From NCBI RefSeq assembly GCF_050271975.1, contig NZ_CP189850.1, positions 620,001 to 684,000 on the forward strand: a stretch of DNA of 64,000 nt, written 5' to 3'. How positions within the stretch are numbered: the first letter of the stretch is position 1; the number at the start of each line of letters is the position of its first letter. Made by a program: the position numbers and the translations under genes. This document shows, in pieces, positions 44,465 to 52,629 of this stretch. This stretch comes from Litorimonas sp947503715 (GTDB lineage: Bacteria; Pseudomonadota; Alphaproteobacteria; Caulobacterales; Maricaulaceae). The notes beneath the pieces are model-generated. The model saw nothing but the letters and a program-made list of their open reading frames with translations, made no database searches and was not told where the DNA came from.

Positions 44465-45073
44465 ATGAAACACTACTTCCTTACGGTCGCTCTCCTGACC
44501 GCTTGCACCTCGGCGTCCTCCGACCCCATCGTCATTCTAGACACGACGGAAGGTGCGATAGAGATCACTGTCTATCCCGACAAAGCCCCGATCAGCAGCG
44601 CGGATTTTCTGCGCTATGTCGATGATGGTCTCTATGATGGCCAAGGGTTTTACCGCGTTGTACGACCCGATAATGATCCGCGCGGGATGGGGATGAGCCT
44701 CATACAGGGCGGACGTCTCGACAGTGAAATGATCGGCGACCCGATCGCGCATGAACTGACCACGGAGACGGGGATATCGAATGCCGATGGTGCGGTGTCT
44801 ATTGCAAGGCTGGAACCGGGCTCAGGCAGCGCGGCCTATTTCTTCATCAATGTCGGGAATAATGATTTCCTCGATACGGGCGGAAGCCGCAATGAGGACG
44901 GGCAGGGATACGCGACCTTCGCCCGCGTCACGGATGGGATGGAGGTTGTGACCACTATCCAAGCCATGAACACGGGTGAGGAAGGAGATGAAGGCGTGAC
45001 GCGCGGACAGATTCTGGAGACGCCCGTTATTATCACCAGAGCCTATCGCAAGTCACAGCCTTCAAACCATTAG
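44465..45073 (+). CDS. Peptidyl-prolyl cis-trans isomerase (cyclophilin type) lipoprotein
   Basis: A 202-residue protein starting at ATG 44465 with a short lipoprotein signal (MKHYFLTVALLTACTS, Cys15). The cyclophilin fold is visible: VILDTTEGAIEITVYPDKAP, FLRYVDDGLYDGQGFYRVV, GAVSIARLEPGSGSAAYFFINVG and GYATFARVTDGMEVV. It would assist folding in the periplasm. Several catalytic residues of human cyclophilin are altered, as in many bacterial forms. An upstream in-frame ATG (44429) adds 12 residues without a signal and is less likely; ATG-TAA at 44418 is a start-stop pair. Confidence 0.85.
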   Translation: MKHYFLTVALLTACTSASSDPIVILDTTEGAIEITVYPDKAPISSADFLRYVDDGLYDGQGFYRVVRPDNDPRGMGMSLIQGGRLDSEMIGDPIAHELTTETGISNADGAVSIARLEPGSGSAAYFFINVGNNDFLDTGGSRNEDGQGYATFARVTDGMEVVTTIQAMNTGEEGDEGVTRGQILETPVIITRAYRKSQPSNH

Positions 45074-45531
45074 CCCTGCCGGGCGAGTTTAATAATCGTC
45101 TCCAGCGCGTTCTTCATCATTGGCGTCTGGCTCGCATCCATTGGGGCTTGTTCATAACAATTATTTATCGCGATGGCCTGGTCCGTGAAGATACGCGCTT
45201 GGGGATGTTTCGCCTTTAGGCCCGTCACGATCTGTTCCTTAAAAGCATCAATCTGCGTCTGATAATCTTTGGCCGCTGTCTGATCGCCGCCCGTAAATTC
45301 TAACAGACCCGGCTTGATATGCTCGGCTTGTAGAAAGGCATTATAGGCGTCCAGGCCTTTCTGGACGGTCTTCACGTCTGCCTGGTCATAGGCTTTGACG
45401 TCGCCCACGCGCTCGGATGTGAAATCCAGTACGGCCTGACATTGCTGCACGACGTTCAAGCTGGGTTTTTGGGCCGCCGCCGCGACGGGCAGGGCGAGTA
45501 AAATACCCGAGAGTAGAATGGCGCGTTTCAT
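45070..45531 (-). CDS. Small exported protein of unknown function
   Basis: A 153-residue protein with a signal peptide (MKRAILLSGILLALPVAAAAQ). The mature part is helical and charged with two cysteines (QQCQAV and NNCYEQ) that may form a disulfide. Not recognised. ATG 45531 has AAGGAC upstream; the open frame continues but lacks a plausible start and would overlap hisS on the other strand. Its stop overlaps the convergent cyclophilin gene by four bases. Confidence 0.6.
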   Translation of the reverse strand: MKRAILLSGILLALPVAAAAQKPSLNVVQQCQAVLDFTSERVGDVKAYDQADVKTVQKGLDAYNAFLQAEHIKPGLLEFTGGDQTAAKDYQTQIDAFKEQIVTGLKAKHPQARIFTDQAIAINNCYEQAPMDASQTPMMKNALETIIKLARQG

Positions 45532-45661
45532 AGCGATGTCCTTTTTAATCTTGAGAGACCTTACTGCGCCAGAGCGGCGCGACAATCCCATAGATATGGC
45601 CCCCTTAAATATGTGAGGCTTGGGTCTTTTCATTCTCGTCCCCGCAGAATAGGACACGCCC

Positions 45662-47155
45662 ATGTCCAAGAAAAAGAACAAACCCTTCCGCCCCAAAGCC
45701 CGCCGCCCGCGCGGCTTTGAGGATCGCAATGCCGAGAGCTTGCGCGCCGAAGCTCGCCTGATTCAAGCTGCATTCAGCGTCTATGATATGCACGGGTTTG
45801 AACCGCTCCAGACGCCGGCCTTTGAGTTTGCCGATGCGCTGGGGAAATTTCTGCCGGATGAGGACCGTCCCAATGTCGGCGTTTTCGCTCTGCAGGATGA
45901 TGACGAACAATGGATGAGCCTGCGCTATGACTTGACCGCGCCGCTCGCGCGGTTCGTGGCCGAGAATTACGACGCGCTGGCCAAACCTTATCGCCGCTAC
46001 CAAGCGGGCAGTGTCTTCCGCAATGAAAAACCGGGACCGGGCCGCTTCCGCGAATTTACGCAATGCGACGCGGACTCAGTTGGCGCAGCAGGTCCTGCCG
46101 CAGATGCCGAAATGATTATGCTGGCCGCGGAAGTCATGCGCGCCGCCGGATTGAAAGACGGGCAATATGCCGTCCGCGTCAATAACCGCAAATTGCTCGA
46201 CGGTATTTTGGAAGCCTCCGGCGTTCCGAATACGGAAGCGGGCGCGGTTCAACGCCTGCAAACCCTCCGCGCAATCGATAAACTTGATCGCCTAGGTGCA
46301 GACGGTGTCGAAGCGCTCCTCGGCGAAGGCCGCGAAGATGAATCCGGCGATTACACAGACGGCGCAAAATTAAATGCGGCGGGTATTAAGGCCGTGCTCG
46401 GATTTACAACAGCTTCTGCCGAAGATCGCGGGGAGACGATTAAAACGTTGGAAAGCCTCGTCGGGCAATCGGAACGCGGGAAATCCGGCGTGGATGAACT
46501 CGCGCAAATCGATACGATCCTCAACGCTGTTGGTTTTGGGAATGACCGTGTTTCATTCGACACCTCCATAGTGCGTGGTTTGGGTTATTACACCGGACCC
46601 GTTTTCGAGGCCGAACTCCTCGCCGATATCCGCGACCGCAAGGGTCGCCCCGTCCGTATCGGCTCAATCGGGGGCGGTGGTCGCTATGACGATCTCGTCT
46701 CGCGCTTCCGCGGCCAATCCGTACCTGCAACAGGGTTCAGCTTCGGCGTCTCGCGTTTCCTCTCCGCGCTGGAACGGATGGATGCGTTGGAAACCGCGGC
46801 CAAGCCCCCTGTTGTCATCTGTGCGTTTGATCGCTCACTGATGGGCGAATATTTCAAAATGGCGGCGGAACTTCACGCGCAAGGCGTCCGCGCCGAAGTC
46901 TTTGTCGGCTCGGGCAATGTCACGAAACAAATGAAATATGCTGACCGCCGCAATGCGCAAGTCGCTGTCCTCATGGGCAGCAATGAGATGGCAGCGGGCG
47001 AGGTGACCCTCAAAGATCTCTATGAAGGTGCAAAAGCGGCGCAAGCGATTGAGAGCAACGAGGAATGGAAATCCACAAGACCCGCGCAGGAAACTGTCTC
47101 GCGGGACGGTTGGGTAAAGGCTGTGAAAGCGATGTTGGATGATGCAGACAATTGA
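45662..47155 (+). CDS. hisS: Histidine-tRNA ligase
   Basis: A 497-residue class II synthetase. N-terminal PRGFEDRNAESLRAEARLI; motif 2 region RYQAGSVFRNEKPGPGRFREFTQCDAD; histidine-site segment GLGYYTGPVFEAE; motif 3 GGGGRYDDLVSRF followed by a C-terminal anticodon-binding domain. The pattern is the alphaproteobacterial HisRS type, which differs from E. coli at the motif 2 loop. Divergent from the small exported protein gene. Confidence 0.95.
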   Translation: MSKKKNKPFRPKARRPRGFEDRNAESLRAEARLIQAAFSVYDMHGFEPLQTPAFEFADALGKFLPDEDRPNVGVFALQDDDEQWMSLRYDLTAPLARFVAENYDALAKPYRRYQAGSVFRNEKPGPGRFREFTQCDADSVGAAGPAADAEMIMLAAEVMRAAGLKDGQYAVRVNNRKLLDGILEASGVPNTEAGAVQRLQTLRAIDKLDRLGADGVEALLGEGREDESGDYTDGAKLNAAGIKAVLGFTTASAEDRGETIKTLESLVGQSERGKSGVDELAQIDTILNAVGFGNDRVSFDTSIVRGLGYYTGPVFEAELLADIRDRKGRPVRIGSIGGGGRYDDLVSRFRGQSVPATGFSFGVSRFLSALERMDALETAAKPPVVICAFDRSLMGEYFKMAAELHAQGVRAEVFVGSGNVTKQMKYADRRNAQVAVLMGSNEMAAGEVTLKDLYEGAKAAQAIESNEEWKSTRPAQETVSRDGWVKAVKAMLDDADN

Positions 47156-47244
47156 TTGAATATCAATTCGCAAGGAACTGAATCGTGTAACGGTTCGGCG
47201 TGAGAATCTCTAACTGGAGATCAAACAGCGTCGTCTAAAAAGAT

Positions 47245-47334
47245 AATCCCCGGTTATGACGTTTTTGAAAGCGTGGATTGATGAATTAAATTGTCAACTA
47301 TTCTAACGATTTAAAGTCGAAATAAGCGGGGATT
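47245..47334. repeat. Inverted repeat pair AATCCCCG...CGGGGATT
   Basis: Perfect 8-base arms at 47245-47252 and 47327-47334 flank a short AT-rich stretch with a 16-codon frame starting at the ATG of GGTTATGACG. No start signals support translation. Possibly a defective small element or chance. Confidence 0.35.
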
Positions 47335-47528
47335 GAGATTTATTTCAAAAACTGCGTCCACACCCCCTTCACCTTGTGCAATCTTTAGCCTGTCTTCTTT
47401 CACAGGGCGGTCAGGTGCACATTGGCTTAATCGGAAAGAAGCGGTGCTTGTCATTGGAGCGAAGGGCGTAATGTCCCGGTTGCTTGGGTGGCCTAACGAG
47501 AGCTGATCGTTCCCCGACTGAATGGTTC

Positions 47529-47640
47529 GGCCGTTAGTGCGAAAAGGCGCCGCCGCGTGGGCCCGTTGGGGTTCGAAAACTTAGCTTTAACCCTGGTTTG
47601 CGACCAGAACCCTGAATACCCACGCGGACATCCCGTTTTA
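47529..47640. repeat. Structured repeat, family P2, copy A
   Basis: Nested inverted arms: CCGCGTGGG (47553-47561)/CCCACGCGG (47619-47627), GGGTTC (47569-47574)/GAACCC (47607-47612) and CTGGT-ttgcg-ACCAG (47593-47607). Outside the arms, the flanks match 60466-60624 in inverted orientation: GGGAtGTCCGCGTGG on one side and CCACGCGGCGG-GC on the other. Interior sequence differs between the two copies while the stem is kept. Confidence 0.5.
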
Positions 47641-47731
47641 TTAAGAGTGAAACGGACACAAAATAAGAGATACAAAAGCTAAACAGCTTTGAGGAGAGCA
47701 ATCAAAAGGCCAGCTTAACCCCTTTAAAGAC

Positions 47732-47837
47732 TGTCATCGTCCGACTTAGTCGGACGATCCATACGGTGTGTTTTGCGTGGAGTGTTTCATCACGCGAAAT
47801 CCCACAATGGATCGTCGGGTCGCGCCCGAGGATGACA
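47732..47837. repeat. Dispersed palindromic repeat, family P1, copy 2
   Basis: TGTCATCGTCCGAC begins and GAGGATGACA ends a 106-base palindrome; ATCGTCCGAC-tta-GTCGGACGAT (47736-47758) is a perfect ten-pair hairpin and ATCCAT/ATGGAT form inner arms. Same architecture as the copy at 42576-42694. Confidence 0.75.
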
Positions 47838-47875
47838 TGAAATATGGAGCTGTTAGAGACATACAACCAATGCGT

Positions 47876-47912
47876 ATGCGTCTCGGGTGGCTGTTTGCGA
47901 GCAAACAACAAG
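47876..47912 (-). repeat. Short dispersed repeat, family P3, copy A
   Basis: On the reverse strand this reads TTGTTGTTTGCTCGCAAACA followed by GCCACCCGAGACGCAT. It matches 60835-60869 at about 29 of 36 positions. Each contains TTGTT/AACA-type arms around a GC(T)YGC centre. Confidence 0.5.
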
Positions 47913-47976
47913 GCCCGCATTTGCGAGCTTCGGTCTTATGCGAGATGACATCGGGCCTGCGAACTTGCCTTCGTCT

Positions 47977-48225
47977 TCACCGCCCGTGTTTACTCGCGCG
48001 GCCGCTCACCCGTTCCCGCCACATGCGGAAACTGCTCGGCTTCATATGGCCGCGCATAATCTTGATAACCTCGGATTCCGACAAACCCGTTTGCGCTTCG
48101 ATATTGTCAAAGGATGTTTCATCATCCCAGGCCATGGCGACAATTTCGGATGTAGTTACGTCACCCTTATCCGCAGGGCGTTTTTCGAGCGGGACGAAAT
48201 CATCGGGAAAGGTACGGTCTGTCAT
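47977..48225 (-). CDS. DUF2805/TIGR03643-like small protein
   Basis: An 82-residue protein. SEIVAMAWDDETSFDNIEAQTGLSESEVIKIMRGHMKPSSFRMWRERVSGR-type sequence (residues about 25-77) follows the TIGR03643 (DUF2805) pattern, with a helix-turn-helix-like segment and conserved KPSSFRMWRERV. Function unknown. It is divergent from hslU across about 80 bases. Confidence 0.8.
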   Translation of the reverse strand: MTDRTFPDDFVPLEKRPADKGDVTTSEIVAMAWDDETSFDNIEAQTGLSESEVIKIMRGHMKPSSFRMWRERVSGRASKHGR

Positions 48226-48307
48226 CTTCTATCTACGTTTGAACGTCATGTAAGTTCATTCGGGATACAAGACTTGAACCCTGCGCGGCGGTCCCCATCT
48301 TGGACGC

Positions 48308-49624
48308 ATGACAGATCTCTCCTCCCAATCCTTCACCCCGCGCGAAATTGTGTCCGAACTGGACCGTCATATTGTGGCGCAGGCGGATGCGAAACGCGCC
48401 GTCGCCATTGCTTTGCGCAACCGCTGGCGTCGCCGCCGTGTGGCCGAAGACCTGCGGGCCGAAGTCACGCCGAAAAACATTCTCATGATCGGGCCGACGG
48501 GTGTGGGCAAAACCGAAATTTCGCGCCGCCTCGCCAAACTCGCACAAGCGCCCTTTATCAAGATCGAGGCGACGAAATTTACCGAGGTTGGCTATGTGGG
48601 TCGTGACGTCGAACAGATTGTCCGCGATCTCGTCGAGGCCTCGATCAGCCTGTTGCGCGAGGAAAAACGTTCGCAGGTCAAGGCGCAGGCTGAAGCCGCC
48701 GCCGAAGACCGCATCATCGAAGCGCTGGTCGGGGCGAGCGCGTCCGAAACCACGCGCGAGAAATTCCGCACCAAACTCCTCGCCGGAGAACTGGATGATA
48801 AAGAAGTCGAATTGGAACTGGCGGATAATGCCTCACCATTTCAGGGTATGGACATTCCCGGGCAACCCGGCGCGTCCATGGGCATGCTCGACCTGTCCGC
48901 CATGTTCGGGAAGATGGGCCGGACGAAGACCGTGAAGCTGTTCGTGCGCGATGCTTACGGCCCCCTCCTGTCCGAGGAAGCGGATAAGCTGCTGGATGAC
49001 GACTCCATCAAGCGCGAGGCGGTCGAACGTGCCGAGCAGGACGGCATCGTGTTCCTTGACGAGATTGACAAGATCACGGCGCGGGCTGATGCGCGGGGCG
49101 GAGATGTGTCACGTGAAGGTGTGCAGCGGGACTTATTGCCCCTGATTGAGGGGACGACCGTTTCCACAAAATACGGGCCGGTCAAGACGGACCATATTCT
49201 CTTCATCGCGTCGGGCGCGTTTCATGTTGCCAAGCCGTCTGACCTCTTACCGGAATTACAGGGTCGTCTGCCTATCCGCGTTGAACTCCGCGCGCTGACG
49301 GAAGCGGATTTTGTCCGCATCCTAACAGAACCGGAAGCTAGTCTCATCCGTCAATATACGGCGCTGATGGCGACTGAGGATGTGACGCTGGATTTCACGG
49401 AAGACGGGATCGCGGAAATCGCGAAGCTGTCTGCCGAGGTCAATGCCAGTGTCGAAAATATTGGCGCGCGACGACTGCACACGGTCATGGAACGCTTGCT
49501 CGACGAGATTTCATTCACGGCAACGGACAAGTCAGGCAGTACATTCGTGATTGATAAGGATTACGTGCAGGAACAGGTCGGCAAACTCGCGCGGGATCAG
49601 GATCTGTCGAAGTTTATTCTGTAG
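48308..49624 (+). CDS. hslU: ATP-dependent protease ATPase subunit HslU
   Basis: A 438-residue AAA+ unfoldase of the HslUV (ClpYQ) protease. FTPREIVSELDRHIVAQADAKRAVAIALRNRWRR start, Walker A GPTGVGKTE, the GYVGRDVEQIVRDL pore loop, an I domain and C-terminal sensor 2, ending with FIL for docking into HslV. Intact. The peptidase gene hslV, usually adjacent, is not in the window on either side. Confidence 0.97.
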   Translation: MTDLSSQSFTPREIVSELDRHIVAQADAKRAVAIALRNRWRRRRVAEDLRAEVTPKNILMIGPTGVGKTEISRRLAKLAQAPFIKIEATKFTEVGYVGRDVEQIVRDLVEASISLLREEKRSQVKAQAEAAAEDRIIEALVGASASETTREKFRTKLLAGELDDKEVELELADNASPFQGMDIPGQPGASMGMLDLSAMFGKMGRTKTVKLFVRDAYGPLLSEEADKLLDDDSIKREAVERAEQDGIVFLDEIDKITARADARGGDVSREGVQRDLLPLIEGTTVSTKYGPVKTDHILFIASGAFHVAKPSDLLPELQGRLPIRVELRALTEADFVRILTEPEASLIRQYTALMATEDVTLDFTEDGIAEIAKLSAEVNASVENIGARRLHTVMERLLDEISFTATDKSGSTFVIDKDYVQEQVGKLARDQDLSKFIL

Positions 49625-49627
49625 CGA

Positions 49628-50182
49628 TCATTCAAAAAGTTCGAGAACTTGCGTTTTGAGGATTTCCATATCCGCCTTTGAATAGCCCGCCTTGATGTGA
49701 ACGCGGGCGCCGAAATAGGCGGTCCAGATAAGTTCCGCCTTATCCCAGGCGGGTGTATTGATGACGCAGTCCCGAATGGCTTCGCGCATGCGGGTCATGG
49801 AGGCTTTGACGACGTCTTCTGTGGTCGAGTTAATCGGTGCGCGGTCGGTCGCCGCATTACAGAGGAGGCAACCCCAGCGGCCCTGAACGGTTTCAGCGGC
49901 TTCAATCAGGAAGTCAAAGAGGGTCGCGATACGATCATAACCGGACACGCTCTCATCACGCAACATCGCTACGCCCGGCGTGACTTGATTGGCGTTATAA
50001 TTGGCCAGTGCGAATTGATAGAGCTGTTCCTTATTGCCAAAGCTGGCATAAAGAGAGCCTTTCTGCAGGCCCGTCGCGGCCATGATATCGGCATAGGATG
50101 CGCCTTCATATCCGTGTTCCCAGAACACATCACGCAGGGCGGTTTTCACATCGTCTTCGTTAAACAGTCTCGGGCGGGCCAT
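49628..50182 (-). CDS. TetR/AcrR-family regulator
   Basis: A 184-residue repressor. N-terminal HTH: LRDVFWEHGYEGASYADIMAATGLQKGSLYASFGNKEQLY; the C-terminal ligand domain includes GCLLCNAATDRAP, typical of the TetR_C subgroup with a conserved Cys pair. It is divergent from the DM13 gene with a dyad operator between, so it probably represses both. Its inducer is unknown. Convergent end with hslU, 3-base gap. Confidence 0.88.
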   Translation of the reverse strand: MARPRLFNEDDVKTALRDVFWEHGYEGASYADIMAATGLQKGSLYASFGNKEQLYQFALANYNANQVTPGVAMLRDESVSGYDRIATLFDFLIEAAETVQGRWGCLLCNAATDRAPINSTTEDVVKASMTRMREAIRDCVINTPAWDKAELIWTAYFGARVHIKAGYSKADMEILKTQVLELFE

Positions 50183-50238
50183 TTGAATCTTTCAGATTTA
50201 TGGCCTCACAGAGACCTCTCACGCTTGTGATATATTTA

Positions 50239-50260
50239 TACTTGAACAAATAGTCAAGTA
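50239..50260. promoter_or_regulatory. Probable TetR-family operator
   Basis: TACTTGA-acaaatag-TCAAGTA, a perfect seven-base dyad with eight-base spacer, 57 bases before the regulator's start and 105 bases before the DM13 gene. Position and symmetry fit autoregulation by the divergent TetR-family protein. The tetR promoter probably lies nearby in the AT-rich tract 50228-50260. Confidence 0.65.
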
Positions 50261-50364
50261 ATGTATTCAGGGTTTGTGGCCATCGGGTAACTTCCTCCCC
50301 CGCCCGAGGGCCTAAATTTTTTGGAGAGAAATAGACCGAAGGGTCAAGAAAGAAAGTTAGTACC

Positions 50365-50829
50365 ATGAATGCCAAGTCTTATATCGCAACTGCCCTCGCC
50401 ACCGTCGCCATTTACGGTGGTGCCAGCCTGACTGTCCTCTGTGCGGCCAATGTCGCACATGCCGCGGAAGCCACTGTCACAACCGTCGCCATGACGGACA
50501 CAGCTGTTTCCGGTGATTTCACGAAACGCACTTATGGAATTCAGGGTGATTGGAAAATCATCAAGGAAAACGGCCAGACCATCCTGCGCCTGTCAGATGA
50601 TTTCAAAACGAAACGCGGTCCCGATTTGAAAATATTCCTGTCTCCGCAAACATTGGACTCAGTTACAGGCACAACAGCGACAACAAATTCTGTCCGTCTG
50701 GGTGAATTGAAATCGAACAAAGGGTCACAGGATTACATCATCCCGGCCAATGTCGATCTCTCGCAATTCGGTTCCGTCCTGATCCATTGCGAAGCCTTTT
50801 CCAAACTCTGGGGCGGGGCGGACCTCTAG
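50365..50829 (+). CDS. Exported DM13-domain protein
   Basis: A 154-residue protein with a signal peptide (to about residue 33, AHAAEA). The rest is a DM13 domain: SGDFTKRTYGIQGDWKIIKENGQTILRL, DLKIFLSP, LGELKSNKGSQDYIIP and SVLIHCEAFSKLWGGADL with a conserved cysteine. DM13 domains are proposed to carry redox groups or act with electron transfer. Under probable control of the divergent TetR-family protein. Followed by a bidirectional terminator. Confidence 0.88.
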   Translation: MNAKSYIATALATVAIYGGASLTVLCAANVAHAAEATVTTVAMTDTAVSGDFTKRTYGIQGDWKIIKENGQTILRLSDDFKTKRGPDLKIFLSPQTLDSVTGTTATTNSVRLGELKSNKGSQDYIIPANVDLSQFGSVLIHCEAFSKLWGGADL

Positions 50830-50859
50830 GTCACTCTCTCCACCCTCGTCACATTTTGG

Positions 50860-50896
50860 AAAGCCCGTTTGCAGCAAAAGTTGCAGGCGGGTTTTC
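50860..50896. terminator. Probable bidirectional terminator
   Basis: AAAGCCCG...CGGGTTTT hairpin: CCCG (50864-50867) with CGGG (50888-50891), inner TGCA/TGCA, flanked by A and T runs on the two sides. Lies between the convergent DM13 and smr genes, touching the smr stop. Confidence 0.65.
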
Positions 50897-51389
50897 AACG
50901 TTTCAGAAACACATACCACGCGCCGGAGCCGCCATGTTTGATATGGGCGGGCGCGTAAGTCGCGATAAGTGGGCGGATGGCGGGGTCGGCGATCCAGTCG
51001 GGAAAGTTGCGCCGCAGGACCCCATCGCCACGCAGTCCCTTCCCCGTCACGACGAGGAGACAGGATTTATTCCGGTTCGCCGCGCGCATGATGGCCTTGT
51101 GCAAGGCAGGACGCGCCGTCGCTTGGGTCATATCATGCAGGTCGACTTTCGCATCGACCTCAACTCGTCCGCGACGGACGCGTTTATCCTGATTAACGTC
51201 GAGCGTTTTCGGAATGGGTTTCGCGGATTTCGTTTCACCCGCCGGAATGCGGAGCATATTGGCGAAGTCTTCGCGCGTCGGTAGAGGTTTGGCGCTGCCC
51301 TTGCCCTTAGGTCGACGGCGCGGGGAGACCGTCTGCGCGACATGTTTCCAGACCTTTCTCTCACCCGGTTTTAACGGACGGTCGGTCAT
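50895..51389 (-). CDS. Smr/MutS2-domain protein
   Basis: A 164-residue protein. The C-terminal Smr domain has VDLHDMTQATA (the LDxH-type motif), VVTGKG and a GGSGAWYV end; Smr domains cut RNA or nick DNA. The N-terminus is basic. The start at 51389 (ATGA overlap with the mltA stop) gives MTDRPLKPGE; the frame is open a little upstream but the overlap suggests coupling. Conserved smr-mltA-tim44 order. Confidence 0.9.
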   Translation of the reverse strand: MTDRPLKPGERKVWKHVAQTVSPRRRPKGKGSAKPLPTREDFANMLRIPAGETKSAKPIPKTLDVNQDKRVRRGRVEVDAKVDLHDMTQATARPALHKAIMRAANRNKSCLLVVTGKGLRGDGVLRRNFPDWIADPAIRPLIATYAPAHIKHGGSGAWYVFLKR

Positions 51390-52627
51390 GATGTCGAATT
51401 TGAACTGGGCGAGAGAGTCCGAGGGAGGAGGAGCGTCCATTTCGCACGATGTTTTTGAACTCCCGCGCGATTACCGGCATCTGCGCCAGAGCCGAAAAAG
51501 AGATCCGCCCGCAACGGACCTTTAATTGCGCCGCCCGTATCCTGCGCCGCGACGAGAAGTCCCGTCCGCTGACCGCGATAATCGCCGGGCTTTGTGGGAA
51601 GCGTCGTCTCCAACCAGAATAGACTGCCATAGGGGTGATAGCGCGGGTCGACGGCGATCGCGCCCATATCGGTGAGCGGCACGCGCATTGCACCCTGCGG
51701 GCCCTCATTTGGCCGGATCGCCTGTTCCGTGAAATAGATGTAGCGGGGGTTTTCGTTCATCAGTGCACGGGTCGCGGCAGGTCCGTTGCGTTTCATCCAA
51801 GCGGCAATAGATTGTTTAGACGCCTGTTCCAGCGTCATCTCCCCGCGCCGAACGAGGACCGCGCCGATGGATTGATAGGTCTGGCCATTATTCGCGGCAT
51901 AGGCCGCGCGCAGCCTGCGGCCGTCCTTATATTTCAAACGGCCAGAGCCCTGAATTTGCAGGAAGAAGACATCAATGGGACGGCCATAAGCAATCACGCG
52001 CGAGGTGCGGGCATTGACCTGCGATCGAGGCAGGCGGAGTATTGCGTCATCAGAAGGTTTGGCGAGGATCGGCTCAGAAAATGTCGCCGTAGGTTTCAGG
52101 CGGACCTCGACTTCCGGCTCATAATACCCTGTCAGCAAACCATCCGGTTTCGAGGGTGTCGAGAGGGAAACGGGCGCGAACCAGCTTTCAAAAAAATTAC
52201 GCGTATCCGCTGCACCAGGAGAGACAGATTGAAGAACCGCGCCGGCCTGACAGGTCATCTGCCAATCGAGATAGGTCCCATATTGCGGTAGGTTCGGGTT
52301 TAGTAGCGCCTTGGGGTCAGCTTCTGCCCAACTTTCGCAACCGCGCGTAAAGGCTTCCAAAGCAGGACGCGGATCATGTGTGGTCCAAAATGGTAATTGC
52401 TCAAAACCCGAAGCCGGAATTTCGACCACGGGTTCGGGTGGCGGCTCAGACGGGGCAGGGGCAGGTGTTTGAACGACGGGTGCCGTCGGCGGTGTTGGGA
52501 TGGGTTCCGCAATGACAATCGCGCCCGGATTTTCAACATCCGGATCGGGATAGGTCGGCTCTGTCGGAATTGTCGTGCAGGCCGAGACCAGCAGTGCCAG
52601 CCCGACTCCGCCAAACCAAATGCGCAT
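51386..52627 (-). CDS. mltA: Murein transglycosylase A (MltA)
   Basis: A 413-residue lytic transglycosylase cutting peptidoglycan glycan strands. Lipobox LVSACTT; a Pro-rich linker (about 20-75); MltA domain (GLLTGYYEPEVEVR..., IQGSGRLKYKDG) and 3D domain with DTGGAIKGPLRADLFFGSG carrying the catalytic Asp. Middle gene of tim44-mltA-smr, with 2 bases to tim44 and an ATGA overlap with smr. Confidence 0.93.
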   Translation of the reverse strand: MRIWFGGVGLALLVSACTTIPTEPTYPDPDVENPGAIVIAEPIPTPPTAPVVQTPAPAPSEPPPEPVVEIPASGFEQLPFWTTHDPRPALEAFTRGCESWAEADPKALLNPNLPQYGTYLDWQMTCQAGAVLQSVSPGAADTRNFFESWFAPVSLSTPSKPDGLLTGYYEPEVEVRLKPTATFSEPILAKPSDDAILRLPRSQVNARTSRVIAYGRPIDVFFLQIQGSGRLKYKDGRRLRAAYAANNGQTYQSIGAVLVRRGEMTLEQASKQSIAAWMKRNGPAATRALMNENPRYIYFTEQAIRPNEGPQGAMRVPLTDMGAIAVDPRYHPYGSLFWLETTLPTKPGDYRGQRTGLLVAAQDTGGAIKGPLRADLFFGSGADAGNRAGVQKHRAKWTLLLPRTLSPSSNSTS

Positions 52628-52629
52628 AA

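Larger units (their letters stand above)
47156..47976. other. Long intergenic region with repeats, no gene recognised
   Basis: About 820 bases between hisS and the reverse-strand DUF2805-like gene with no convincing coding frame. It holds an inverted pair at 47245-47334, a structured repeat at 47529-47640, a P1 palindrome at 47732-47837 and a third repeat type at 47876-47912. The stretch 47340-47520 shows nothing I recognise. Together with 60257-61177 it is one of two repeat-rich gaps in the window. Confidence 0.6.

Noticed and set aside
47529..47640. 6S RNA or tRNA from the GGGGTTCGA stretch
   Set aside because: No cloverleaf or CCA end, no 6S central-bubble layout that I could fit, and a related element with another interior exists at 60.5 kb.
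47702..47960. Small frames in the hisS-DUF2805 gap
   Set aside because: They lie on palindromic repeats, and their composition follows the repeats, not codon bias.
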